A stretch of 64,000 nt of DNA. It comes from an uncultured bacterium. Its GTDB lineage: Bacteria > Calescibacteriota > Calescibacteriia > Calescibacteriales > Calescibacteriaceae. The position numbers and the translations under genes are program-made. The stretch's first letter is position 1. Every line of letters begins with the position of its first letter. Below the pieces are notes generated by a model. That model ran no database searches and was not told where the DNA came from. It saw nothing but the letters and a program-made list of their open reading frames with translations. The DNA lies in NCBI GenBank assembly GCA_938036315.1, contig CALHPK010000003.1, positions 1-64,000 of the forward strand, in the 5' to 3' direction. Of this stretch, positions 45,699-54,479 are shown piece by piece.

Positions 45699-47027
45699 TT
45701 ATCCTTTAATTTCAAATCCCAAAAGGAAGAATTTTCTATGATTTATGATATTTTCAACGCCTCCGTAAAACTTGAAGAATCTGTACCTTCCTCCAATAAG
45801 TCCCCTTAGGTTTGGTTCTGAAAAGCCGATGTTTTCTCCTCTGATGAAGAGAAAATCAAAGGGACTTAACTCGAGCAGAAAAGACGGCTGACTCCTTAGA
45901 AAACCCACACCTATACCAAGACCAGAAAGTGGGTAAACCCCTAAGATAGAGTTAAACCTTAAGGATTCGATATCTGGAGGAGAAACTATCCCGAGCTCAA
46001 GGAAAGCTTTATTCTTCCTGAAAGAAGCAAATAGTGTAGGAGAAAATGCCATTGTTGGAGCGGTATGAACTGCAACTTCCTCCCCCGGCTGAAGTATGCC
46101 CCCTTCAAGTCTCGCACCAACATCAATTGATCCCACTCCTTCCACTATCTTCTCCGCCCCCACCAAAATATTGTCAGCTTTGCTCAGACTCATGCTTACT
46201 CTTTGCGAAATCTCTTCAAATCCCCTTATAGTTTCTCTAAGCTTATTACCATCCTCTCCAGCTAAAGATAAGAATCCATCTTTTTCAACAACTTCCAGAA
46301 GATTCTTCAATTTAAAAGACGCTTCTTTGACATTTTTTGATGTCTCTGTAATATCTTTTGAAAATTCACCTAAAGCTGGATTAATCTCCTTTACTATGCT
46401 CTCAACATCGTGTAAGACATCCCGAATGTCTCTAACGAAATAATTAATTTCCATTATCGTTTTATCGAGATTTCTTGCAGAACTCCCAATAGAACTTGCA
46501 ATTTTTTCTTCTCTTATCTCAATTATGAACTCATTTATGTTATTGAGCAGTATTTTTAAAGAATCGGCAACTTCTGAGAATTTTACGAGTACCTCAGCCG
46601 CCCCTTCTGAAAGCTTACCTATTCCTCCCTCTTCCTCCCCGATGATTATGATATCTCCATCTTTGAGGTACTCTGAACTTTTACCCTGTCTGAAGGCAAT
46701 GATTCTATCTCCCAAAATTCCTTTCATTCTGAATTCAACTTTTGCATCTTTGGTAATTTTTACTCCCATTTTGATATCTGCCGTTATTATAGCTCTCAAT
46801 CCATCCTCTGAAAGCTGAATCTTCGAAACTTTTCCTATCTGAACTCCACTCAGGACAATGGGGCTACCCACTCCCAACCCCTCCGCGGATGGCGCTACTA
46901 TTTTAAGAGAATAACCAGAAAGTTCCCCAACTTTTAAAATTACCTTGACTATAAAAAAAACAATACCACTGGATATCAATAAAAATACTAAAGAAGCTAT
47001 AAAAGACCTCTTTGGAAACTCAAACAT
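45699..47027 (-). CDS. MCE/MlaD-family lipid-transport protein with a beta-strand C-terminal domain
   Basis: A 442-residue envelope protein. One N-terminal transmembrane helix (about 9-32) is followed by an MCE domain (about 38-118): IVAPSAEGLGVGSPIVLSG, then VQIGKVSKIQL and VEFRMKGILGDRIIAF. Residues about 130-290 are a long helical region. Residues about 320-442 are beta-rich (for example KAFLELGIVSPPDIES, SFLLELSPFDFLFIRGE, KFFLLGFEIKG) with an outer-membrane-like pattern. MCE proteins shuttle phospholipids between membranes. No MlaE/MlaF ABC partner is adjacent, so the transporter must be elsewhere. Confidence 0.82.
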   Translation of the reverse strand: MFEFPKRSFIASLVFLLISSGIVFFIVKVILKVGELSGYSLKIVAPSAEGLGVGSPIVLSGVQIGKVSKIQLSEDGLRAIITADIKMGVKITKDAKVEFRMKGILGDRIIAFRQGKSSEYLKDGDIIIIGEEEGGIGKLSEGAAEVLVKFSEVADSLKILLNNINEFIIEIREEKIASSIGSSARNLDKTIMEINYFVRDIRDVLHDVESIVKEINPALGEFSKDITETSKNVKEASFKLKNLLEVVEKDGFLSLAGEDGNKLRETIRGFEEISQRVSMSLSKADNILVGAEKIVEGVGSIDVGARLEGGILQPGEEVAVHTAPTMAFSPTLFASFRKNKAFLELGIVSPPDIESLRFNSILGVYPLSGLGIGVGFLRSQPSFLLELSPFDFLFIRGENIGFSEPNLRGLIGGRYRFFKFYGGVENIINHRKFFLLGFEIKG

Positions 47028-47105
47028 ATTCTCAAATCCCCTACCGTAAAAATTTAATCATAGGACTAAAAATAAAGCTACAAATCCTATAAAATCGGAA
47101 AAGGG

Positions 47106-47930
47106 CTACATATTTTCTCCACCAGAAGATATTGAATTTTTATTAGACTTGATAAAAGTCTTTTTCATAAATAATTTTGCCATCTTTGTTACAAATGAAA
47201 TAGGTAGGATTCTGACTATTGCACGGTATATAGAATTTGCATCACCTGGGATAAGCGGAGACTTCCCTTTCAAAATACCATCCCATATAAGATTGACTGC
47301 ATCCTCCACTGCCATATAATTTTGAAATCTATATATTCCTTCTGACACGCCTGCTCTTTTTTGGAATTCAGTTTTGACACCACCTGGACAGACTGTAAAA
47401 ACCTTTATATTATAGTCTTCGAGCTCTCTTCTTATTGCTTCCGAAAAACTCAGTACAAAAGCTTTTGTAGCAGAATACGTAGCAAAAAACGGAATCGGGA
47501 AAAAACCCGCTAGCGAAGATAAGTTGATTATACATCCTCCACCCCCCTTTCTTATCCTATCCTTAACAAAATAAGAGGTAAGTTCGACCAGAACCCTGAC
47601 ATTAAGCTCTATCATCTGAATTTCTTTTTTTGTATCAAGGGTATGGAAATACCCTATAGTTCCAAATCCAGCATTGTTAACAAGTAGATCGACATCATGC
47701 TGTCTTGATATTTCCTCATAAAGCTCAGCAAGATTTACCTTTGTAAGATCAGCAGGATAAACCCATACCTTTCCTTTTCCCTTAGCTTCTATTTCTGATT
47801 TGACCTGCAGAAGTTTCTCCTCTGATCTCGCTATCAGGATGACATCTATTGAGTTTTCTGAGAACTTTTTAGCAAGAGCCTCACCTATACCATAACTTCC
47901 CCCGGTTATCAGAGCCAATTTACCAATCAT
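47106..47930 (-). CDS. Short-chain dehydrogenase/reductase
   Basis: A 274-residue classical SDR. Residues 9-16 are the cofactor-binding TGGSYGIG, followed by LLVNNAGFGTIG, IINLSSLAGFF and the catalytic YSATK (Tyr-x3-Lys). The C-terminal 50 residues (ILPISFVTKMAKLFMKKT) are a hydrophobic, basic extension typical of membrane-associated lipid or steroid-like SDRs. Acidic residues after the second strand are absent (ARSEEK), favouring NADP(H). Substrate unknown. It is 79 nt upstream of the MCE gene on the same strand. Confidence 0.88.
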   Translation of the reverse strand: MIGKLALITGGSYGIGEALAKKFSENSIDVILIARSEEKLLQVKSEIEAKGKGKVWVYPADLTKVNLAELYEEISRQHDVDLLVNNAGFGTIGYFHTLDTKKEIQMIELNVRVLVELTSYFVKDRIRKGGGGCIINLSSLAGFFPIPFFATYSATKAFVLSFSEAIRRELEDYNIKVFTVCPGGVKTEFQKRAGVSEGIYRFQNYMAVEDAVNLIWDGILKGKSPLIPGDANSIYRAIVRILPISFVTKMAKLFMKKTFIKSNKNSISSGGENM

Positions 47931-48233
47931 ACTTAAAATTAATTTAATTCAATTGCGATATAAAAAAATTCCGCAATATATTATTTTAGATTTTTCTTAC
48001 CTCTGTTATTTTCAAGCTTCACTAGCCCTCAAGTCAACCTTTTATTGGAAGAAATAGAAAAAGATTGATTTCTTATCTGAATTTCTTTACTTGGAGCACT
48101 CTTTGATGCCCAGACTTTGCTTGGAGCACTCTTTGATGCCCAGAGTCTCACCGTTTGAGCTTTTAAATTCAACTGAAGGGTGAATTTTCACTATGGTTCT
48201 TGCTGGGGATTCAAAGATTCCTTTGATCGATTA
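47931..48233. other. Spacer with a 30-bp tandem duplication and a frame continuing past the FecR-like stop
   Basis: No clear gene. On the minus strand, after the FecR-like gene's double stop (TAATAA), the same frame is open for about 50 codons to another TAA, including the 30-bp repeat at 48085-48144. A GTG with 34 codons after it is present, but no ribosome-binding site is seen. The translated text, ending in repeated GIKECSK, is not recognised. The remaining sequence is AT-rich and holds nothing I can name. Confidence 0.5.
48085..48144. repeat. 30-bp tandem duplication downstream of the FecR-like gene
   Basis: Two copies (48085-48114, 48115-48144) of a unit ending TTGGAGCACTCTTTGATGCC plus CAGA, differing at one base. 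The largest of the window's spacer duplications, and a multiple of three. Confidence 0.92.
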
Positions 48234-48989
48234 TTATTCTGCTGTGGGGATATCGACAATTTCTGGCTGAGATGGTAGCGAAAAAGCTCCTGATTCATCC
48301 TCATACCAAACCTTCCAGAAAAATCTAAGTGAGTACTTGTTGAGCGTCATAGCTTCCGGGAAAAACTTATTTTCCTTTACTTTTATATAGAAGATTGGCT
48401 TGAGAAAATCTCTGTCTAAAGCAAATTCTAACATATAGTGTACTGACTCATTTCCCCGCTCCCAAAAGAATATAGGGATATAGAGCTTTTGCCCTGCCCT
48501 CGGAAATACAAGCTGAACGGACTTTTTCATCATATAAATGTATCCTTCAGCTGGAACGAACCCCTGTCCTTTTTTTATCTTTATCCCATCAGCTTTTACT
48601 TCGCCATCCAATACTTCTACTCTCAGCTTCTCATTGCTAATTCTCAACAGAACTTTAGAATTCTCAATTATAAATGTCTTACCCCTGACAAATTCAAAAA
48701 CACAATTATCAGAGTACAAAAGTACTGTTCCGCTAAAATTATCTAATATTACATAAGGCTTTCCAATATAGATGAAAGCAGATTTGAATTTAACTGAACT
48801 TTGGGGATATAACTTAATCACACAACTACCATATATAGATGGAAAGGAAATAACCGTTACTCCTTCATCGACTGAAACTCCCTTTGGATATTCGGAGAAA
48901 TTTCCATATGAAAAATAGACATTGTAATCAATTTTCTTTTTGCAACTAAAAGAAATAAATACAAATATGAGAGGAACGATCTTTTTCAT
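48234..48989 (-). CDS. FecR-like lipoprotein
   Basis: A 251-residue protein with a short signal and Cys 16 (FISFSC), probably lipid-anchored. Residues about 55-150 follow the FecR beta pattern: a LYPQSSVKFKS strand, ENSKVLLRISNEKLRVEVLDG, then GEVKADGIKIKKGQGFVPAEG. The C-terminal 95 residues look like a fibronectin-type module (VQLVFPRAGQKLYIPIFFWE, then FFWKVWYEDESG). Such FecR proteins sit in the envelope with peptidoglycan- or OmpA-type partners. It overlaps the upstream OmpA-domain gene by 4 nt and is translationally coupled to it. The frame continues open past the stop (see the spacer). Confidence 0.75.
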   Translation of the reverse strand: MKKIVPLIFVFISFSCKKKIDYNVYFSYGNFSEYPKGVSVDEGVTVISFPSIYGSCVIKLYPQSSVKFKSAFIYIGKPYVILDNFSGTVLLYSDNCVFEFVRGKTFIIENSKVLLRISNEKLRVEVLDGEVKADGIKIKKGQGFVPAEGYIYMMKKSVQLVFPRAGQKLYIPIFFWERGNESVHYMLEFALDRDFLKPIFYIKVKENKFFPEAMTLNKYSLRFFWKVWYEDESGAFSLPSQPEIVDIPTAE

Positions 48990-51900
48990 TTTTTAAAGAA
49001 GACCTTAATCTCAACTCTTCTATTCCTGAACTTTAAAGAATCATCTGATGTTTCTTCAATTGGGAAGGAATCTCCATATCCCACTATCTTGAATGGGAAT
49101 ATTACTCCTTTGTTGATTAGGAATTTCCTTACAGACTCAGCACGCTGGTAAGATAACTCAATATTCCACAAAAACTTACCTATATCATCAGTATGCCCCT
49201 CGATTATTATCTCAGATATATTTTCAATATTATTTTTTATAAATTTCACTGCATCCTCTAAATCCACATATTTTTGCGGCGGAATAGATGCAGAACCGAG
49301 CTGGAAGGAATCTATAACTTTTTTAAAAACTATGTTTCCCTCGGCTGAGTAAATGCTAAAAGGCCTAACCGGGAATGATTTCCTAAGTTCTTCATCTACC
49401 TTTGCTAAATCTCCTGAACTGAAACTACTACTAAGCTTCTCTCTACGCTGTATCATTTTTTTAGATAAATCCTTTTCATTTTCGTCTTCGCTTAACTTGC
49501 TCGGCTTATATTCCTTGCCTTCTTCGATGTCTTGTCTTTCACCCTCTGACTCAACGGCAAAAGTTTTCTCAGTTGGTCCGCTTATCTTTTCTGATTTGGC
49601 ACTCTCATTTGACATAGTGTCTTTTTTCTCCTCAATTTTCGTCCAGCCCTGAGTACTCCGCCCGATTCCTAACCACAAAGCGAAACCATCGGAAACATTC
49701 ACTGTGCGCGAAAGCTCACTGACTCTGATCTCGTATTCTTTACTTCCTTCAAGTGTAACATAATAGGCTGAAATATTGAAAGTTTTCCCATCAAAAGATA
49801 TACTCATATCTTGCTCAATAGGAACCCCGCTTCCATCTGATGAATAAAGAACGAGAAGAGAAGATGATCTGCGAACTCTCACTTGTAAGTCCGGATCAGC
49901 AGGAGATACCCAAATCTTCTGGTTCATAAAACCGTCACAAATAAAACTTGCCTCATAAAAACCATAAGGAAGTTTCAGCTCAAATATTCCATCCTTTGCT
50001 TTGTAAGACAAAAAAAGTTTTTCAATAATTATGTTGCAACTTGAAACCTGATTTCCAAACTCATCCACTATTTTCCCTCTCAATTTGAAATACTTGATGT
50101 TATGATTACTTCGAGGATTAAAATTCAATCCAGCTGAGAACATAATTCTAAAATCTGCAGAGCCTAGTCCACCTATAATCCCTTTGCTTCCCCCCACTTT
50201 CAAGAATATATCTTCTAAATCAACCCCGGCTAACAAAGATGCCTCACTTGCTACAAATCCTCTTTTTACAGCTATAGGGAGAAAAGAAAAATTCTCAAGA
50301 GAAAGGAAAAACATTCGAGAAATACTCAGGGTATGTCCGAGTGAAATCAGTAATCTAAAGGGAATGTCCTTACCCCCATAAATAACCCCCGAATTAATAG
50401 ATGTCTGACCTTTAGATATAATGAGGATAGCCCCACCAGAAAAAGGAGTACTTTCCAAATATCTTTTATTTCCAGTTGGGAGACCTAAAAACAATTCAGA
50501 ACCAATCTCATATCTTCCAGCATTACCAATCAACCCTTTCATACCTAAGAAAGTATCCATCAGATGAAGACCTGAATACTCTCCACGAGTATAAGCCATT
50601 GCAGGTAAAAGGTAAAACTCCGTTGAGTTATTTAGTGAGTATATAAAAGCTGGATTTGACACAATAACGTAGTCAAAAATTTTTCTCCTATAAACTTCTG
50701 AATCAAATTTGTAAGCAGTTTCAAACAGCGGAGAATACAGATATGAGCTGATAAATCCGAACTTAAAATTTCCCTCAGGGGAAGTTTGAATTGATCTTAC
50801 AAAGAAGAATTTGTCATAAGAATTTGGTAAGCTTACTATGCTAAATGTGTATCCATAATCGTGTAAAAAAGTTATTACTATGATAATTATCAATAATTTT
50901 GTCAATTTTCTGAGAACCACCAATAATAATATAAGGATAAAAGCCCCAGCAAGTGCGTACAAATGTTGAAGCTCTACTGATATACATCCCCCGCCCCTGT
51001 AAACAATCTCCGGAACTTTGGATCTCCCATACAATATCAGAGTGATTTCTCGATTCGATGGGTCATCAGACAGAATTTTGAGAACCCCCCGAATTTCTCC
51101 CGATTTTCCATTCGGGACAAAAGAAACTTTAATAGGATATGCTCCCCCAGGCGGAATGCTCACAATCTCATCAGATAGTATAAAATTTTCTGAATCAACA
51201 TAAAAGTTAGCATTGAGAGTAACTGTTCCGGTATTCTCCACAGAAAAAGATCGAGAAGAAGAATCATCTGACCAAACATCTCCAAAATCAATAGTTTGTT
51301 CTGCTTTAGAGAGCTTGATGCGAGGATATCCTCCCGCCCCATACAACTTTACCTCAAATATCTTAGATTCCACATTTCTGTACTCATCGAATGAAAAGTT
51401 AGACGAATTCGGAACTACAAAATATAACCTCAAAACAGCGGAATACTCCGTCACATCTTGGGGACTAAAAACCAGAGGGATGGTCACTGGACTTTCATAC
51501 AAGATAATACGAGGTAGCTCAAAATTTAGTGTCAAATTGAAAACCTGATCACCTGAGAGAGATATCTGAGAAATCATAACAGGGAACAAACCAGAATTTA
51601 CGATTGATAGATCTTTTTTGCTCTGATAATAAACTCTTATTCTTTCAAAATTTATACTTTCTGGAACAGATATATTGGGTTTTGATGCTTTGCCAGAGAC
51701 AGAAACTTTCACATAGGTTTTATCTGGATCGTTCGATTCTATATTGATATATGACTGGAAAGACCCTTCCTTCTCTGGTATGAAGAATAATTGAAATTCT
51801 AACTTCTTCATAGGTTCTACAACAAAAGGGAACGTTATCGACTCAATGTAAAAAGCCTGCGATTCAGAACTGATTCTTTTTATAATGAGATTCTCCGCTC

Positions 51901-52666
51901 CGACATTGGAAATAACAAAGCTAAATCTTGACGACTCATTTGGGAATATAGTCCCGAAATCTATTACCGTATTTTGCAGATACAATGACGGAAAAGGGTT
52001 TTTGACACCATACCCCACAGCTGAAATCTTCAGCTCTCCGATGTTTGAAAAGAAAGTTATACTACCTGAGAAATTTCCTTCGGAAGATGGCGTGAATATC
52101 ACGGGCACGAAGAATTTAGATTCAGCATCGACTCTGAAGTTAGTGATTGTGATAAAAAATGGAGATACAAAATAAGTCTGAGTTACAATGAGAGGGAATT
52201 TTCCGAAATTCTCAATCTGAACAAAAATAGTTTTGCTTTTGCCAACAAGAGTCCCCCCAAAATCAATGTTTGATGGGAGCGAGGGAATTGGCGAAGCCCA
52301 CACTCCAGAAATAGTAATAGAAAGCGTATAGCTATCAGAACCACTTCGTAAATTTATAGCTAAATTGTAAGTGAATTCTGAATTCAAAGCTTTAGACTGC
52401 ACAACAATTTTACTTGAACACCTGATTGAGCTTAATTGAGGAACATAATTTAGCTCACAGCTTATGTTCTGATTCTCCACTGTGAATGTGGCTGAGCTAG
52501 AAAAATTTATAATCGTGAAATCAATCTTAGGATCATCCTGAATAAATACATATCCAAGATTTATAATTTCTGGATCAACTTTAATGTTGCTCGAAAAGAC
52601 ATTTTTGTTGTATGATAGTATCAAGAGTGCTCCAATTATCGTAAAGATACTTAACTTCTTCACCAT
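48986..52666 (-). CDS. ASH-repeat / beta-barrel / OmpA-domain envelope protein with an internal sorting-type signal
   Basis: A 1226-residue ORF. A signal peptide (about 1-25) precedes five ASH (Hydin/choice-of-anchor D) beta modules (about 28-120, 127-215, 220-325, 330-445, 450-555; each begins with an I-x-F/L-G-type strand such as INLGYVFI, NIDFGGTLVG, VIDFGTIF). Residues 558-585 are GGGC, a hydrophobic helix and LRK, like a MYXO-CTERM tail. A second signal-like segment follows (TTG at residue 588, then TKLLIIIIVITFL), then a barrel-like region (about 610-850), a carboxypeptidase-regulatory-like module (about 860-935), a charged linker (about 1009-1075) and an OmpA peptidoglycan-binding domain (about 1105-1226; EGHTDDIG, NRRVEIKV). 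Either a fusion of two proteins, or two products from one ORF. Confidence 0.75.
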   Translation of the reverse strand: MVKKLSIFTIIGALLILSYNKNVFSSNIKVDPEIINLGYVFIQDDPKIDFTIINFSSSATFTVENQNISCELNYVPQLSSIRCSSKIVVQSKALNSEFTYNLAINLRSGSDSYTLSITISGVWASPIPSLPSNIDFGGTLVGKSKTIFVQIENFGKFPLIVTQTYFVSPFFITITNFRVDAESKFFVPVIFTPSSEGNFSGSITFFSNIGELKISAVGYGVKNPFPSLYLQNTVIDFGTIFPNESSRFSFVISNVGAENLIIKRISSESQAFYIESITFPFVVEPMKKLEFQLFFIPEKEGSFQSYINIESNDPDKTYVKVSVSGKASKPNISVPESINFERIRVYYQSKKDLSIVNSGLFPVMISQISLSGDQVFNLTLNFELPRIILYESPVTIPLVFSPQDVTEYSAVLRLYFVVPNSSNFSFDEYRNVESKIFEVKLYGAGGYPRIKLSKAEQTIDFGDVWSDDSSSRSFSVENTGTVTLNANFYVDSENFILSDEIVSIPPGGAYPIKVSFVPNGKSGEIRGVLKILSDDPSNREITLILYGRSKVPEIVYRGGGCISVELQHLYALAGAFILILLLVVLRKLTKLLIIIIVITFLHDYGYTFSIVSLPNSYDKFFFVRSIQTSPEGNFKFGFISSYLYSPLFETAYKFDSEVYRRKIFDYVIVSNPAFIYSLNNSTEFYLLPAMAYTRGEYSGLHLMDTFLGMKGLIGNAGRYEIGSELFLGLPTGNKRYLESTPFSGGAILIISKGQTSINSGVIYGGKDIPFRLLISLGHTLSISRMFFLSLENFSFLPIAVKRGFVASEASLLAGVDLEDIFLKVGGSKGIIGGLGSADFRIMFSAGLNFNPRSNHNIKYFKLRGKIVDEFGNQVSSCNIIIEKLFLSYKAKDGIFELKLPYGFYEASFICDGFMNQKIWVSPADPDLQVRVRRSSSLLVLYSSDGSGVPIEQDMSISFDGKTFNISAYYVTLEGSKEYEIRVSELSRTVNVSDGFALWLGIGRSTQGWTKIEEKKDTMSNESAKSEKISGPTEKTFAVESEGERQDIEEGKEYKPSKLSEDENEKDLSKKMIQRREKLSSSFSSGDLAKVDEELRKSFPVRPFSIYSAEGNIVFKKVIDSFQLGSASIPPQKYVDLEDAVKFIKNNIENISEIIIEGHTDDIGKFLWNIELSYQRAESVRKFLINKGVIFPFKIVGYGDSFPIEETSDDSLKFRNRRVEIKVFFKK

Positions 52667-52997
52667 CGCAGAATTAGATCGCTAACCTCTACTTTTCTGT
52701 CCTCTACCCTCTTTCTCCATTGATCTATAAAAAAGATAAAATTAGTAGCAATAATTTTTCACAATTACAGTTAAGCGTAATAGTTTGAAGTAGGTATCAA
52801 CGATAATGATCAAGTAAAAGTAATAGAAATCACAAATGTTAGGCTCCTTAAGGACATTCAAATATAAAATCAACGCAGAAGTAATAAAATTACTGGAAAA
52901 ATAATAAAGATTTTTCGAACTGGGAAATTTCTTTGGATTTGCTTAAAATGATAGACCAGAAGCTTTTTACTTTGCAATTAATGCGGGTAGTGTAGCT
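52667..52997. other. AT-rich spacer before cobI
   Basis: Divergent spacer between the 1226-aa gene and cobI. A 22-codon frame (52836-52904, MLGSLRTFKYKINAEVIK) is present but has no ribosome-binding site or known homologue. I looked for a cobalamin-box riboswitch upstream of cobI and saw none. Otherwise AT-rich promoter-like DNA without a distinct signal. Confidence 0.5.
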
Positions 52998-53723
52998 ATG
53001 AGACTTTATTGCGTAGGGGTTGGACCTGGGGATCCTGAACTAATCACGATAAAGGGACGCAATGTAATTGAAGGAGCTGATGTAATTTTCACTCCGATAA
53101 AGTCTCTACAATCAGAAAGCTTTGCTCTTGAAATCATCAGAAAGGTCGTTGATCTTTCGGGCAAAGAAATAATTAAGCTTCTTTTTCCCATGGTAACTAA
53201 TGAAGAAAAGCTCATCCCGTACTGGGAGAAAGCATATAACAAAATAAAGGAAAAATTAACAGAGAATAAAAAGTGTGTATTCATCGTTGAAGGAGATCCC
53301 TTGATATATTCAACTTTCAATAGTATACTGAAAATGGCAAAAGATAAAAATGAATTCGAAGTTGAGATAATCCCTGGCATATCTTCATTCCAAGCTATGG
53401 CAGCAAGATTGAAAGTACCTATTGTTGATGGAGATGAAATCTTAGCTATTATGCCAGCATCATTTAAGGAAAAATCAGGATGCAGAACCGCAGAGCTCCG
53501 CGAAGATTTTGAGAAAATTTTTGATATTGCCTCTACCATCTTCATTATGAAATCTGGGAGGGTTCTACCAGAACTTATAAATAAATTGAGTAACAAAAAA
53601 ACTCTGGCATTCTTCGGAGAACTCTGCAGCACAGAACAAGAATTTATTTCAGAATTGACCCCGCAACTTATACATAGAAAAAATCAATATTTCTCTACAG
53701 TGATGATAAAAAAGAAATATTAA
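52998..53723 (+). CDS. cobI: Precorrin-2/cobalt-factor II C20-methyltransferase
   Basis: A 241-residue SAM-dependent tetrapyrrole methylase in cobalamin synthesis. Motifs are YCVGVGPGDPELITIKG, VIEGADVIFTPIKS, LLFPMV (a CobI-type feature), IVEGDPLIYSTFN, IIPGISSFQAMAARLKVP and IMKSGRV. It is the right length, but the other cobalamin genes are absent here, so the pathway is dispersed or the gene is an orphan. An SDR follows 33 nt downstream on the same strand. Confidence 0.9.
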   Translation: MRLYCVGVGPGDPELITIKGRNVIEGADVIFTPIKSLQSESFALEIIRKVVDLSGKEIIKLLFPMVTNEEKLIPYWEKAYNKIKEKLTENKKCVFIVEGDPLIYSTFNSILKMAKDKNEFEVEIIPGISSFQAMAARLKVPIVDGDEILAIMPASFKEKSGCRTAELREDFEKIFDIASTIFIMKSGRVLPELINKLSNKKTLAFFGELCSTEQEFISELTPQLIHRKNQYFSTVMIKKKY

Positions 53724-53756
53724 AAGCTAAGTGAGTAAAGTAAAGTAAAGCAAAGG

Positions 53757-54473
53757 ATGGAAATAAGTGGTAGCAGAGCTTTAATAACAGGTGGAGCCAG
53801 AAGATTAGGGAAATTTTTTGCTATAGAGCTTGCAAAAATGGGAGCAGATGTTATAATTCACTTTTTCTCTTCACAAAGAGAAGCTCAAGCTACCAAAAAG
53901 CATTGCGAAAAAGCAGGAGTAAATGTTGAGCTTATAAAATGTGATTTCTCATCATTGCAAAACATAGCACCACTTCTCAGAACCGTTAGAAGGTGTTCAA
54001 TTCTGGTAAATAACGCTAGCTCTTTTTATAAGGTACCAATTGAAAAGATAAACTACGCAGAAATTATCAAAAACATCAACGTAAATTTTGTAGTTCATTT
54101 TCTTCTCATAAAAGAAATGTGGCTTGAAGCATCTACTAAAGGGAGACAAACTAAGGTTATAAACATACTTGACGCAGAAAGAACAAGGAGAAATTTTATT
54201 CCTTATCACATTGGTAAAGTTCTCCTCCAATATACAACTGAAGAACTTGCTAAGTTTTTTGCTCCACAAGTCATAATAAACGGTATAGCTTTGGGTCCAA
54301 TATTGCCGCCTCCGGGTAAGTCCACAAGTCAGCTTCTTAAAATATCAGAGAAAACTCTCTTGAAAAGGCCAGGAACCATCCAAGAAGTGCTGTCCGCTTT
54401 CTTATTTCTCTTGAATAATGATTATATCGTTGGTCAGGTGATATATATTGCCGGCGGAGGGCAGCTAACATAA
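53757..54473 (+). CDS. Pteridine-reductase-like short-chain dehydrogenase (PTR1/FolM type)
   Basis: A 238-residue SDR. It has ITGGARRLGK (a TGGxRRxG cofactor loop like PTR1 and FolM, NADP-preferring), ILVNNASSFYK, and the active-site YHIGK preceded by DAERTRRNFIP. LLKRPGTIQEVLSAFLFLL near the end is FolM-like. It could reduce dihydromonapterin or dihydrofolate. It is adjacent to cobI. GTAAA-type 5-bp repeats fill the short spacer before it. Confidence 0.78.
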   Translation: MEISGSRALITGGARRLGKFFAIELAKMGADVIIHFFSSQREAQATKKHCEKAGVNVELIKCDFSSLQNIAPLLRTVRRCSILVNNASSFYKVPIEKINYAEIIKNINVNFVVHFLLIKEMWLEASTKGRQTKVINILDAERTRRNFIPYHIGKVLLQYTTEELAKFFAPQVIINGIALGPILPPPGKSTSQLLKISEKTLLKRPGTIQEVLSAFLFLLNNDYIVGQVIYIAGGGQLT

Positions 54474-54479
54474 CAAAGT

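Noticed and set aside
51213-51548. Plus-strand frame inside the ASH-repeat region
   Set aside because: Lies fully within a well-supported minus-strand gene and has no motif; a shadow frame.
52836-52904. 22-codon frame before cobI
   Set aside because: Too short and without a ribosome-binding site; no recognisable product.
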